Source: Halomonas heilongjiangensis (GTDB lineage Bacteria > Pseudomonadota > Gammaproteobacteria > Pseudomonadales > Halomonadaceae). Taken from it: a DNA stretch of 64,000 nucleotides. Position numbers and translations under genes: made by a program. The stretch covers positions 84,811 through 148,810 of the forward strand of contig NZ_PNRE01000065.1 of NCBI RefSeq assembly GCF_002879645.1. The letters are read 5' to 3'. Position 1 is the stretch's first letter, and the number at the start of each line of letters is the position of its first letter. Shown one piece after another: positions 36,739-46,528 of the stretch. The notes beneath the pieces were generated by a model. It saw nothing but the letters and a program-made list of their open reading frames with translations, did no database searches and was not told the DNA's origin.

Positions 36739-37139
36739 CGTCCACGCCAGTGGACCAAAGTGTGAGGCCATCGACACGCCTGATTTTTTTCATCCTCGGT
36801 CTGAGCCCGATCTACCGAACCCCGATCCGAGGGACACCACACCCACATGACGCAAGTGTTTAACCCGACGGGAAAAGCTGGGCGATAATGAGAAACAAGG
36901 CTTAGTACTCCGCTCACCCATCGGCTGTCGGCATTCTCTTACAAGCTGCGTTAAGTTCTGCCCGAGTGGCCTCTCGGGTCGCTGGCAGACCGCATCGTTC
37001 TTGGCCATGCTTGTTCCGGCGCCCTCAATCAAGTTAGATGTCGGCGCCCTCCAAACCCGCAGGATCACAACACGACGGAAGGCATCCGGCACACCGTTGC
37101 CGATCCAGGTGGATGCCGCGACCTCAAGGAATGTGCCGC
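36739..37139. other. Non-coding gap between yejK and the diguanylate cyclase gene
   Basis: No supported gene lies in this 400-bp stretch, which is visibly less GC-rich than its surroundings. It holds a GTCCAC/GTGGAC hairpin at 36740-36755 right after yejK. A T7 tract (about 36783-36790) follows a weak stem. A perfect CCCGAG-N6-CTCGGG palindrome lies at 36961-36978. CGGCGCCCTC is directly repeated at 37017-37026 and 37042-37051. The last two could be regulator sites for the downstream cyclase gene. I could not assign a convincing -35/-10 pair. Confidence 0.5.
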
Positions 37140-38366
37140 ATGGCTGCTGGCAAGACCGACATTGGGGGTTCGACTGAACTGAGCTGGCGTGCCGAGTTTC
37201 ATGACTCGGCCCTGGAAGCCCTCTTCCGCCGTACCATGCAGGCACATGACGCCTGCCAGATGCGCCACGCCCTGTGGGTGGCCGCCGGCCTGTTTCTCGC
37301 CTTCAGCGTGGCCGACTACCACCTGCTGGGCTTCGGCAGCGCCTTCTTCGTGCTGATCACCATGCGAACATCGGTGGCACTGGCCTGCATCCTGCTGGCC
37401 CTCGCGTTGAGGAAGCGAACCGCCCTGGCGCAGCGCCCCCTGCCGATCAACCTGATCTGCCTGCTCGGCATCAGCACCCTGCTGCTGACCATCCCGCTGC
37501 GACCTGCCCCCGACGGTATTCACCTCGCCTCGATCGTGGTCGCCAGCATGGCGCTCTACCTGTTCGTGCCCAACCGGCTGCCCTGGATGCTGCTCTGGAA
37601 TGCCTACCTGGTCACCGGCTTCTCCATCGTCGTGCCGCTGTGGGATCCCCTTCCCGGCGGACTGATGGCCACCAGCCTGCTGCTGCTGGGGTTCGTCAAC
37701 CTGCTGGGCTGGATGAGCGTGCTCCGCCTGAACCGGCTCCAACGCGAACAGTTCGCCTCGCTGCTGGAAGAGCGCGCCATCAATCGGCAGCTACAGGCCG
37801 AGATCGAGGAACGCAGCCAGCTGGAGGAGCGGCTGCGTTACATGGCCAGCACCGACGACCTGACCGGGATCGCCAACCGCCGCCGTTTCTTCGAGCTGGC
37901 CGAGCGGGAGTTACGTCGCGCGCAGCGCGACCACTCCCCCCTGGTGCTGTGCATGGTCGATATCGACCTGTTCAAGAGCCTCAACGACCGCCATGGCCAT
38001 GCGGTGGGCGACATCGTGCTGACGACCGTGGCGGACTGCTGCCAGTCGGTACTGCGCGAGACCGACATCATCGGCCGCTATGGCGGCGAGGAATTCGTCA
38101 TCGCCCTGCCCAAGGCCAATCTGTATACCGCCACGACCATCGCCGAACGGTTGCGCGAGCGGGTCGCCAGCCTGTCGCTGCCGATGGTGCCCGATCGGCA
38201 TTCGCTGTCGGTGACGGTGGGCATCAGCCGGGTCGAACCCGGGGAGACACGGCTCGACCCGGCCCTGCTGCGTGCCGACCAGGCCCTCTACGACGGCAAG
38301 GCCCGGGGCCGCAACTGTGTGGTGGTCGCCCACCACGGCCCCTCGCTGTCCGCCATGGAGGCCTGA
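37140..38366 (+). CDS. Membrane diguanylate cyclase (GGDEF)
   Basis: About 408 residues. The N-terminal half has five to six TM helices in a MASE-like sensor region without a soluble periplasmic domain. A short coiled coil follows (LLEERAINRQLQAEIEERSQLEERL), then a GGDEF domain. The active site is GGEEF, and the RETD inhibitory site sits exactly five residues before it, so the enzyme should make c-di-GMP from GTP and be product-inhibited. The ATG at 37140 is chosen because an AAGGA lies about 10 nt upstream; the frame is open to 37038. The input signal is unknown. Confidence 0.88.
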   Translation: MAAGKTDIGGSTELSWRAEFHDSALEALFRRTMQAHDACQMRHALWVAAGLFLAFSVADYHLLGFGSAFFVLITMRTSVALACILLALALRKRTALAQRPLPINLICLLGISTLLLTIPLRPAPDGIHLASIVVASMALYLFVPNRLPWMLLWNAYLVTGFSIVVPLWDPLPGGLMATSLLLLGFVNLLGWMSVLRLNRLQREQFASLLEERAINRQLQAEIEERSQLEERLRYMASTDDLTGIANRRRFFELAERELRRAQRDHSPLVLCMVDIDLFKSLNDRHGHAVGDIVLTTVADCCQSVLRETDIIGRYGGEEFVIALPKANLYTATTIAERLRERVASLSLPMVPDRHSLSVTVGISRVEPGETRLDPALLRADQALYDGKARGRNCVVVAHHGPSLSAMEA

Positions 38367-38374
38367 TGGCGGCC

Positions 38375-38476
38375 TCAGAACTCGATGAGCCGGTCCGGCA
38401 CGAACCGTGCCGGCTCGAATTCACCGGGGTAACCGCCGGGCGCGAGGTGCAGGTCCGAGAGGATTCTCGGGCGCAT
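38375..38476 (-). pseudogene. 33-codon remnant of a metallophosphoesterase N-terminus
   Basis: A short minus-strand frame with a strong AAGGAGAG ribosome site 6-8 nt before its ATG at 38476. It reads MRPRILSDLHLAPGG and stops after 33 codons. RILSDLHL is the first metal-binding motif (DxH) of calcineurin-like phosphoesterases, normally followed by a ~200-residue domain that is absent. The stop lies 8 bp from the end of the cyclase gene. It is best read as the decayed 5' end of a phosphoesterase gene, although a translated micropeptide cannot be excluded. Confidence 0.45.
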
Positions 38477-38588
38477 TTCCACTCTCCTTGAAACGATGGC
38501 AGCGACGCCGGGCTGTGGTTGCCGGGTCACGGTGTTTCGAACTAGCTTGAGTGCTAGACCGTCATGCGTCGTGATGAAGGCTTATCAC

Positions 38589-41087
38589 ATGTCGGCAGCA
38601 GGATCTCTTGCCATGCAGGACGAGGAACGAGCGACTCGGCAAAGGCCGGTGGTGATGATTACCGGTGCCGCTGGCGGCATCGGCACCGCCCTGACGCGCA
38701 GCCTGAAGCGCGACTACCGGATCATCGGCCTGGACATGCAGCTCGCCGAAGCGGCCGACGACAGCTACGAGTTCGACCTGACCGACATCGATGCCATCAA
38801 GGAGGCGATGGACAAGATCCGCGACCGCCACGGCAGGGACATCGCCGCCGTGGTGCACCTCGCCGCCTACTTCGACTTCACCGGCGAGGAGTCTCCGCTC
38901 TACGAGAAAGTCAACGAACAGGGCACCCGGAACCTGCTCGAAGCGCTCGAGGGCATGAGCGTCGAGCGCTTCATCTACTCCAGCACCATGCTGGTCCACG
39001 AGCCGCAGGTGCCGGGGCACCGGGTCAGCGAGGACACGCCGATCGGCCCGACCTGGCCCTACCCGCAATCCAAGGCCAAGACCGAGGCGGTGATCCGCGA
39101 ACATGCCACGATGCCCTATACGCTGCTGCGCCTGGCCGGCATGTACGACGAGAAGACCAGCGTACCCACCCTGTCGCACCAGATCGCACGCATCTACGAG
39201 CACACCTTCAAGAGCCACTTCTACTCGGGCAACACCAACGCCGGCCAGGCCTGTGTGCACAAGGAAGACATGATCGACGCCTTCCGCCGCACCATCGATC
39301 GGCGCCGCGAGCTGCCCGAGCACAACGAGATCCTCGTCGGCGAGGAGCATGCCGTCAGCTACGAGGCACTGCAGAACCGCCTGGGCGAGCTGATCCACGG
39401 CAAGAAGACGTGGAAGACAGTGGTGATGCCCAAGCCGCTGGCCAAGACCGGCGCGCTGCTCGAGGAAATAAGCGAGCCGCTGGTGCCGGACGACTTCGAC
39501 AAGGGCGAGAAGCCCTTCATCCGGCCCTTCATGATCGACATGGCCGACGACCACTACGAGCTCGACATCCGCCGTGCCCGCGAGCAGCTCGGCTGGGCGC
39601 CCCGCCACGAGGTCTTCGACACGCTCGACGCCATGGTCGACAACCTGCTCGCCGACCCCCACGACTGGTATGAGGCCAACGGCATCACCCCGCCCGACTG
39701 GATCGAGGAGGCCGAGGAAAAAGGTGTGAATGCGGAGCGGGTACTGGAAGATTACCAGGCCCACACTCAGCGCGAGCACTACCGCTTCCTGTGGGCCCAC
39801 TTCTTCAACGTCGGCCTGGGTGCCTGGCTGGTGGCCTCCCCCGCCACGCTGGGCTACGGCGGTGGCATGGCCTTCAGCGACATGGCCTCTGGGTTGCTGC
39901 TGGCGCTGTTCGGCGCCCTCTCGCTGTCGCTGAAGCTGAGCTGGGCACGCTTTGCCTGCGCTGCCGTTGGCCTATGGGTGCTGTTCGCCCCGCTGGTGTT
40001 CTGGAGCGAGAGTGCCGCGGCCTACCTCAACGGCACTATCGTCGGTACCCTGGCCATCGGCTTCTCGGCCCTGGTGCGACCGGCGCCGGGGATCTCGCCC
40101 ACGGCGGCGATGACCGGCCCCACCATGCCGCCCGGCTGGAACAACAACCCCTCGAGCTGGTTCCAGCGTATGCCGATCATCGTGCTGGCCTTCGTCGGCT
40201 TCTTCGTCTCGCGCTATCTTGCCGCCTACCAGCTCGGCCACATCGACGCGATATGGGACCCGTTCTTCGGCGGCACCCGCGGCGGGCTCAACGGTACCGA
40301 GGACATCATCACCTCCGAGGCCTCCGAGGCCTGGCCGGTGCCGGATGCCGGGCTGGGCGGCATCGTCTACATGCTCGAGATCCTGCTCGGCTTTATCGGC
40401 GCCGCCAACCGCTGGCGCACCATGCCCTGGATCGTCGCCTCGTTCGGCGTGCTGATCGTGCCGCTCGGCGTGGTCTCGGTGACCTTCATCATCATCCAGC
40501 CGATCCTGATCGGCACCTGGTGCACCCTGTGCCTGATCCAGGCCGGTGCGATGCTGCTGCAGATCGCCTACGCCTTCAACGAGTTCGTCGCCACCGGCGA
40601 GTTCCTCAAGCGGCGCCACAAGGCCGGCGCCCCGGTGCTCAAGATCTTCTTCACCGGCGACACCGACGAAGGCCCCGACGAGTCGCCGGACGAGGACTTC
40701 CAGCGCAAGCCGGGGGCCATCGTCGGCGACGCGCTCGGCACCGGCGTGAACCTGCCCTGGAACCTGGCGCTGTGCATCCTGATCGGTGCCTGGCTGATGG
40801 TCACTCGTATCACGTTCGGTGCCGAGGGCGCCCTGGCCAACTGGGACCACCTGGTGGGCGCCTTGATCATCACCGTATCCATCATCGCCATGGCCGAGGC
40901 GGCCCGTCCGGCACGCTGGCTGCTGATCCCGCTGGCTGCCATGCTGTTCTTCACGCCCTTCCTGCACGGGGCCGGCATGCTGGCCACCGTCAACAGCCTG
41001 GCCTGCGGTGCGGTCGTGATCGCGCTCAGCCTGCGCCGCGGGCCGATTCGCGGCGAGTACGGCAGCTGGAGCCGGCTGCTGGGGTAG
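38589..41087 (+). CDS. NAD-dependent epimerase/dehydratase fused to SPW and VKOR membrane domains
   Basis: An 832-residue fusion. Residues ~20-340 form an extended SDR with TGAAGGIG (25-32) and a YxxxK active site (YPQSK), expected to act on a nucleotide sugar or similar substrate in the cytosol. Residues ~395-480 look like a paired-helix SPW-type membrane module (WAHFFNVGLGAWLVASP). Residues ~500-720 resemble a vitamin K epoxide reductase-like helical bundle ending in WCTLC, the redox CxxC at 645-648. About nine TM segments are visible. The start at 38589 follows AAGG; ATG 38574 and 38613 are alternatives. Confidence 0.82.
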   Translation: MSAAGSLAMQDEERATRQRPVVMITGAAGGIGTALTRSLKRDYRIIGLDMQLAEAADDSYEFDLTDIDAIKEAMDKIRDRHGRDIAAVVHLAAYFDFTGEESPLYEKVNEQGTRNLLEALEGMSVERFIYSSTMLVHEPQVPGHRVSEDTPIGPTWPYPQSKAKTEAVIREHATMPYTLLRLAGMYDEKTSVPTLSHQIARIYEHTFKSHFYSGNTNAGQACVHKEDMIDAFRRTIDRRRELPEHNEILVGEEHAVSYEALQNRLGELIHGKKTWKTVVMPKPLAKTGALLEEISEPLVPDDFDKGEKPFIRPFMIDMADDHYELDIRRAREQLGWAPRHEVFDTLDAMVDNLLADPHDWYEANGITPPDWIEEAEEKGVNAERVLEDYQAHTQREHYRFLWAHFFNVGLGAWLVASPATLGYGGGMAFSDMASGLLLALFGALSLSLKLSWARFACAAVGLWVLFAPLVFWSESAAAYLNGTIVGTLAIGFSALVRPAPGISPTAAMTGPTMPPGWNNNPSSWFQRMPIIVLAFVGFFVSRYLAAYQLGHIDAIWDPFFGGTRGGLNGTEDIITSEASEAWPVPDAGLGGIVYMLEILLGFIGAANRWRTMPWIVASFGVLIVPLGVVSVTFIIIQPILIGTWCTLCLIQAGAMLLQIAYAFNEFVATGEFLKRRHKAGAPVLKIFFTGDTDEGPDESPDEDFQRKPGAIVGDALGTGVNLPWNLALCILIGAWLMVTRITFGAEGALANWDHLVGALIITVSIIAMAEAARPARWLLIPLAAMLFFTPFLHGAGMLATVNSLACGAVVIALSLRRGPIRGEYGSWSRLLG

Positions 41088-41113
41088 CCCGAATCGCGGC
41101 ATCTGCAGCCGAA

Positions 41114-41146
41114 GGCATCCCCCCCGCGGAGGCCGGGGGCGATGCC
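41114..41146 (+). terminator. Hairpin after the epimerase-VKOR gene
   Basis: GGCATC/GATGCC plus CCCCC/GGGGG arms form a strong stem with one mismatch, 27 bp after the stop codon of the fusion gene. There is no T tract, so it may be a Rho-independent element of low efficiency or simply an mRNA-end structure. Confidence 0.4.
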
Positions 41147-41231
41147 GGCGCCACCACCGGGTTCGCCATGCATGTCGTGGCGGACACTGCTAAGGTGCCC
41201 CTTCCCGCCACCGCTCCGCTCGAGGCGCCTC

Positions 41232-43037
41232 ATGAGCCTACCGCCGGATCCGCGCATCCTGCTGCGACTGCTGGGGTTGCTGCGCCCTTACCGTTGGCGC
41301 CTGGTGCTGGCCGGCCTCGCCCTGCTGGCCGCCGCCTCCAGCGTGTTGCTGCTCGGCCAGGGGCTGCGCCTGGTGATCGACCAGGGCTTCCTGGCCGAGG
41401 ATCTCACCCGACTCAACCAGGCGCTCGTCATGATGCTCGCCGTGGTGACCGTACTGGCCTGCGCCTCGGCGCTGCGCTACTACCTGGTGACCTGGATCGG
41501 CGAACGCCTGGCCGCCGATCTGCGCCGCCGGGTCTTCGACCACTTGCTCGAGCTGGAACCGGGGTTCTTCGAAAGCGCCCTCCATGGGGACAGGGGAGCC
41601 GGCGAGATCTCGGCGCGACTGACCGCCGACACCAGCGTGCTTCAGAGCCTGTTCGGTTCGTCGGTCTCGCTGGCCCTGCGCAACCTGCTGATGCTGCTCG
41701 GGGCGGTGAGCCTGATGCTGGTCACCCAGCCGTGGCTCTCGGCCATCGTGCTGCTCGGCATTCCGGCCACGGTGCTGCCGATCCTCTGGTTCGGTCGGCG
41801 GGTCCGCCGGCTCTCCCGCTACAGCCAGGACCGGGTGGCGGAGCTGGGCCGCTACGCCGGTGAGTCGCTGGCCGGCATCCGCACCGTGCAGGCCTTCAAC
41901 CACGAGGCCATGGCGCGACGCGACTACGGCAGGCGCGTCGAGGAGGCCTTCGCCAGCGCCGTCGAGCGTACCCGCCAGCGCGCCTGGCTCACCGGCATCG
42001 CCATGCTGGTGGTCTTCGCCGCCGTCGGCGTGATGCTGTGGCAGGGTGGCCAGGCGGTGCTGGCCGGCGGCATGACCGCCGGCCAGCTCTCCGCCTTCGT
42101 CTTCTATGCGGTGCTGGCCGCCGGGGCCGTCGCCGCCCTGGCCGAAGTCGCCGGCGACGTGCAGCGTGCCGCCGGGGCCGCCGAGCGGCTGCTGGAACTG
42201 CTCGATACCCGGCCGTGCATCCAGGCCCCGGCCAGCCCCACCCCCCTGCCCGACCCCGTGGCCGGCGACATTCGTCTGGACGGGGTGAGCTTCACCTATC
42301 CGGGCCGCGAGGTACCGGCACTCCAGCGGCTCGACCTGCATGTCCGTCCCGGCGAGCGGATCGCCCTGGTCGGCCCCTCGGGCGGCGGCAAGAGCACCCT
42401 GCTCGCCCTGCTGCTGCGATTCCATGACCCCGACAGCGGCACGCTACGGCTCGACGGCATCGACCTGCGTGACCTGGCACCCCGCTCGCTGCGCCGTGCC
42501 ATGGGGCTGGTCTCCCAGGAGCCGACGCTGTTCACCGGCACCGCTGCCGAGAACCTGCGTTACGGCAACCCCGAGGCGAGCCAGGACGCACTCCACGACG
42601 CGGCTCGTGACGCCAACGCCCTGGCGTTCATCGAGGCCCTGCCCCACGGCTTCGACACCCCCCTGGGGCCCGGTGGCGTGCAGCTGTCCGGCGGTCAGCG
42701 CCAGCGCCTGGCGATCGCCCGGGCACTGCTCAAGAACCCGCGGGTACTGCTGCTCGACGAGGCCACCAGCGCCCTGGACGCCGAGAGCGAACGCCTGGTA
42801 CAGCAGGCCCTCGATCGCCTGATGCAGGGGCGCACCAGTATCGTGATCGCCCACCGCCTGGCGACGGTGGTCGCCGCCGATCGCCTTCTGGTCCTCGACG
42901 GGGGCCGTCTGGTTGCCGCCGGGCGCCATTCGGAACTGCTCGAGACCAGCCCGCTCTACCGTCATCTCGCCGAGCTGCAGTTCGGGCGGCAATCCGGTGA
43001 AGGGACGAGAAGCACCGCTTGCCGGCCTCCGCGCTGA
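41232..43037 (+). CDS. MsbA-like ABC exporter half-transporter
   Basis: A 601-residue half-transporter with an N-terminal six-TM exporter domain (about 1-320) followed by an ATPase domain. Motifs: Walker A GPSGGGKST, signature LSGGQRQRL, Walker B VLLLDEATSALD, H-loop AHRL, Q-loop SQEPTLF, and the A-loop Tyr in FTYPG. The architecture fits lipid or multidrug exporters that work as homodimers (MsbA/BmrA/TAP class). No lipid A kinase gene follows, so it is probably not msbA itself. The ATG at 41232 fits the family N-terminus. It is probably a single-gene transcript. Confidence 0.9.
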   Translation: MSLPPDPRILLRLLGLLRPYRWRLVLAGLALLAAASSVLLLGQGLRLVIDQGFLAEDLTRLNQALVMMLAVVTVLACASALRYYLVTWIGERLAADLRRRVFDHLLELEPGFFESALHGDRGAGEISARLTADTSVLQSLFGSSVSLALRNLLMLLGAVSLMLVTQPWLSAIVLLGIPATVLPILWFGRRVRRLSRYSQDRVAELGRYAGESLAGIRTVQAFNHEAMARRDYGRRVEEAFASAVERTRQRAWLTGIAMLVVFAAVGVMLWQGGQAVLAGGMTAGQLSAFVFYAVLAAGAVAALAEVAGDVQRAAGAAERLLELLDTRPCIQAPASPTPLPDPVAGDIRLDGVSFTYPGREVPALQRLDLHVRPGERIALVGPSGGGKSTLLALLLRFHDPDSGTLRLDGIDLRDLAPRSLRRAMGLVSQEPTLFTGTAAENLRYGNPEASQDALHDAARDANALAFIEALPHGFDTPLGPGGVQLSGGQRQRLAIARALLKNPRVLLLDEATSALDAESERLVQQALDRLMQGRTSIVIAHRLATVVAADRLLVLDGGRLVAAGRHSELLETSPLYRHLAELQFGRQSGEGTRSTACRPPR

Positions 43038-43524
43038 GCCGGCAGCGGCCCCATCGGCTCGAATGGCGGCATGGCCACCCGCCTGGCGGGCTCCCCGACG
43101 AGCATCGCCGTGCCGGCAGGCACATAAAAAAGGCCCCCCGAAGGGGACCAGGTTGGAGCACGCCAGCTCACTCGTTGCATCCCTTGCGGCACAGTGGCAT
43201 GACCGCAAACGACGTGGAGACCGGAGTCGGGATCTAACCGCGTCCGGTATCCGTCTATCCTACACAATGCCAACCCCATACCAGAAGAAATAAATCCCCA
43301 TTAAATCATATAATTAATGAGACAATCATCACCCGCCGCCGCGCTCCACAGTGACCACGGTGGTTTTTTGCACCACAGCAAAGCCGTTTCGATGCCGCAC
43401 CGCGTCATGGTAGCGCATCCGCCGGGGGGATCGACACGCAGCGAAGGCTGGCGGTCGGCCACTTGCTGGAAATGCCCTCGGTCGCGCATGCTGGGTGTCT
43501 CCCCGACTGCACCGGAGACTCGAC
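43038..43524. other. Non-coding region with AT-rich island and orphan terminator
   Basis: This 487-bp stretch has no gene I can support. It holds a minus-strand intrinsic terminator (43127-43150) and a strikingly AT-rich core around 43280-43325. That core includes a perfect TATAAT on the plus strand at 43309-43314. I found no matching -35 at standard spacing and no tRNA or tmRNA signature. Long frames crossing it on either strand have no ribosome site or family resemblance. It is a candidate for an unannotated minus-strand small RNA. Confidence 0.45.
43127..43150 (-). terminator. Orphan minus-strand intrinsic terminator with UUCG loop
   Basis: On the minus strand, GGTCCCC, a TTCG tetraloop and GGGGGCC are followed by six T. 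This is a textbook terminator with the extra-stable CUUCGG loop. No minus-strand gene is recognisable upstream of it for at least 375 bp. Confidence 0.7.
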
Positions 43525-44412
43525 ATGAACCAGCCTCGCCTCGGCTTCATCGGCCTCGGGCTGATGGGCCATCCCATGACGCGTCGGCTGCTGGAGGCCG
43601 ATTTCGATGTCACCGTGTGGAATCGCACGCCGGAGAAGGCCAATGACCTGCGCGACGCCGGCGTACGCGTGGCGGACTATATCGGTGAACTGGTGGAGAG
43701 CGTCGACGTGGTGATGCTCTGCCTGGCCGACACCGACGTCGTGGACGAGGTGGTCTTCGGCACCGAGGGCGTGGCCGCCTACGCCCGACCCGACCAGCTG
43801 CTGGTCGACTTCTCCAGCAGCGACCCGGCCGCGACCCGAGATTTCGCCGCCCGCCTCGAGAGCGAGGCCGGCATGCGCTGGGTGGACGCGCCGGTATCGG
43901 GTGGCGTGGCCGGGGCCGAGGCCGGCACGCTGGCGATCATCTGCGGTGGCGAGAACGACGACATCGAGGCCCTTCGCCCCCTTCTCGCCCCACTCGCCGC
44001 CCGGGTGACCCATATGGGGCCGGTGGGCAGCGGCCAGGTCACCAAGGTGTGCAACCAGATGATCGTCGGCTGCCAGGCCGCGGTGATCGCCGAGATGGTG
44101 GCGCTCGCCGAGGCCAGCGGCGTCGACGCCGGTCGCCTCACCGAGGCCCTCGCCGGCGGTTTCGCCGACTCGAAGCCCTTTCGGATCCTCACGCCGCGCA
44201 TGGCGGCAAGCGACTTCGAGGCACCGGCCTGGCACCTGCGTACCCTGCTCAAGGATCTCGACATGGCGGTGGCCCAGAGCCAGCGCAGCGGCAGCGCCAC
44301 GCCCATGAGCGGCCTGGCCGCCCAGCTGATGCGCGCCCATGCCAACCAGGGCCATGCCGAGCTCGACCCGGCGACCCTGGTGGAGGCGTACCGCCCGTCG
44401 CGGCGGCAGTAA
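43525..44412 (+). CDS. 3-hydroxyisobutyrate dehydrogenase-like NAD(P)-dependent oxidoreductase
   Basis: A 295-residue beta-hydroxyacid dehydrogenase. The N-terminal Rossmann motif is GFIGLGLMGHPM (residues 7-18). The substrate motif DAPVSGGVAGAEAGTL and the catalytic Lys segment GQVTKVCNQMIVG are both intact. Relatives oxidise 3-hydroxyisobutyrate or reduce tartronate semialdehyde, or act on glyoxylate and succinic semialdehyde. No pathway genes are adjacent, so the substrate is open. The ATG at 43525 matches the family start. It lies downstream of the non-coding AT-rich region and upstream of the MoxR-type operon. Confidence 0.88.
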   Translation: MNQPRLGFIGLGLMGHPMTRRLLEADFDVTVWNRTPEKANDLRDAGVRVADYIGELVESVDVVMLCLADTDVVDEVVFGTEGVAAYARPDQLLVDFSSSDPAATRDFAARLESEAGMRWVDAPVSGGVAGAEAGTLAIICGGENDDIEALRPLLAPLAARVTHMGPVGSGQVTKVCNQMIVGCQAAVIAEMVALAEASGVDAGRLTEALAGGFADSKPFRILTPRMAASDFEAPAWHLRTLLKDLDMAVAQSQRSGSATPMSGLAAQLMRAHANQGHAELDPATLVEAYRPSRRQ

Positions 44413-44413
44413 T

Positions 44414-44442
44414 TTGTCGCCGCCGCCCCCCTTACGTACACT
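44414..44442 (+). promoter_or_regulatory. Candidate sigma-70 promoter of the MoxR/VWA operon
   Basis: TTGTCG at 44414-44419 and TACACT at 44437-44442 are separated by exactly 17 bp. Each matches four of six consensus positions. A transcript starting about 44449 would leave a leader of roughly 43 nt before the MoxR ATG at 44492. Confidence 0.4.
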
Positions 44443-44491
44443 CGTTTGATTTCCTGATCCTCCTTCCGACGACCGAGCCGAGGCGCGACCC

Positions 44492-45346
<855 letters not shown>

Positions 45347-45349
45347 GCG

Positions 45350-46528
45350 ATGTTCATCGGCCTGTTCGAGACCCTCAAGCGCCACGGCGTCCCGGTGTCG
45401 CTGCGCGAACTGCTCGACCTGCATGCGGTCGTGGAGCGAGGCGTGGTGTTCGCCGACATGGAGGCCTTCTACCAACTGGCGCGCACCGTGATGGTCAAGG
45501 ACGAGCGCCATTTCGACCGCTTCGATCGCGCCTTCGCCGCCTGGTTCGAGGGGCTGGAGAGCCTCGACGCCGCCATCGAGGCGCTGATTCCCGACGACTG
45601 GCTGCGCCGCGAGTTCGAGAAGCAGCTCTCCGAGCAGGAGAAGGCCCGGATCGAGTCGCTGGGCGGGCTGGAGAAACTGATCGAGACCTTCAAGGAGCGG
45701 CTCGAGGAGCAGCAGGAGCGCCACGCCGGCGGCAACAAGTGGATCGGCACCGGCGGCACCAGCCCCTTCGGCGCCTATGGCTACAACCCCGAGGGCATTC
45801 GCATCGGCCAGGACGGTTCGCGCCATCGCCGCGCGGTGAAGGTGTGGGACGAGCGCCGCTTCCGCGACTACGACGACTCGCTCGAGCTGGGTACCCGCAA
45901 TATCAAGATGGCCCTGAGGCGGCTGCGCAAGTTCGCCCGCCAGGGGGCCGCGGAGGAGTTCGACGTCGACGCCACCATCCGCGACACCGCCCGCGACGCC
46001 GGCCTGCTCAACGTACGCATGCGCCCCGAACGCCACAACGCGGTGAAGGTGCTGCTGCTGCTCGACGTGGGCGGCTCCATGGATGACCACATCCGCACCT
46101 GCGAGGAGCTCTTCTCGGCGGCGCGCTCGGAGTTCAAGCACCTGGAGCCTTACTACTTCCACAACTGCGTCTATGAGGGGCTGTGGCGGAACAATTATCG
46201 CCGCACCAGCGAGCGCATCCCCACCCTGGACGTGCTGCACACCTACGGGCGCGACTACCAGGTGGTGATCGTCGGCGACGCCGCCATGTCGCCGTACGAA
46301 GTGACCCATCCCGGCGGCAGCGTGGAACATTTCAACGACGAGCCCGGGGCGGTGTGGTTGAAGCGCCTGGCCGACAAGTTCCCGCGCCTGGCCTGGCTCA
46401 ATCCCATGCCGCCGCGGGCCTGGGAGTTCACCCACTCCACCCAACTGATCCGCCGGCTGATCGACGACCGCATGTACCCGATGACGCTGGAAGGGCTGGA
46501 GATGGCCATGCGGGAACTGGATAAATAG
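45350..46528 (+). CDS. CoxE-type VWA-domain protein
   Basis: A 392-residue cytosolic protein of the CoxE/VWA group that partners MoxR ATPases. The N-terminal helical part contains a long charged coil (EKQLSEQEKARIESLGGLEKLIETFKERLEEQQERHAGG). The C-terminal VWA domain has a MIDAS-like DVGGSMDD (Gly in place of the first Ser), and YYFHNCVYEGLW and VIVGDAAMSPYEV are family motifs. CoxE proteins help assemble the CO dehydrogenase metal centre; here the target is unknown. Its TAG stop lies inside the first of three operator palindromes of the next operon. Confidence 0.9.
   Translation: MFIGLFETLKRHGVPVSLRELLDLHAVVERGVVFADMEAFYQLARTVMVKDERHFDRFDRAFAAWFEGLESLDAAIEALIPDDWLRREFEKQLSEQEKARIESLGGLEKLIETFKERLEEQQERHAGGNKWIGTGGTSPFGAYGYNPEGIRIGQDGSRHRRAVKVWDERRFRDYDDSLELGTRNIKMALRRLRKFARQGAAEEFDVDATIRDTARDAGLLNVRMRPERHNAVKVLLLLDVGGSMDDHIRTCEELFSAARSEFKHLEPYYFHNCVYEGLWRNNYRRTSERIPTLDVLHTYGRDYQVVIVGDAAMSPYEVTHPGGSVEHFNDEPGAVWLKRLADKFPRLAWLNPMPPRAWEFTHSTQLIRRLIDDRMYPMTLEGLEMAMRELDK

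Noticed and set aside
37065..37742. A 225-codon minus-strand frame opposite the diguanylate cyclase
   Set aside because: Antisense shadow of the GGDEF protein's membrane region; Gln/His-rich artefact.
43150..43290. Possible tRNA, tmRNA or integration site near the orphan terminator
   Set aside because: No GTTCGA-type T-loop, no tmRNA tag sequence, no integrase gene and no duplicated ends were found.
43301..43489. A 62-codon minus-strand frame in the AT-rich region
   Set aside because: No ribosome site, no family resemblance, and it crosses the most AT-rich stretch with no protein-like pattern.
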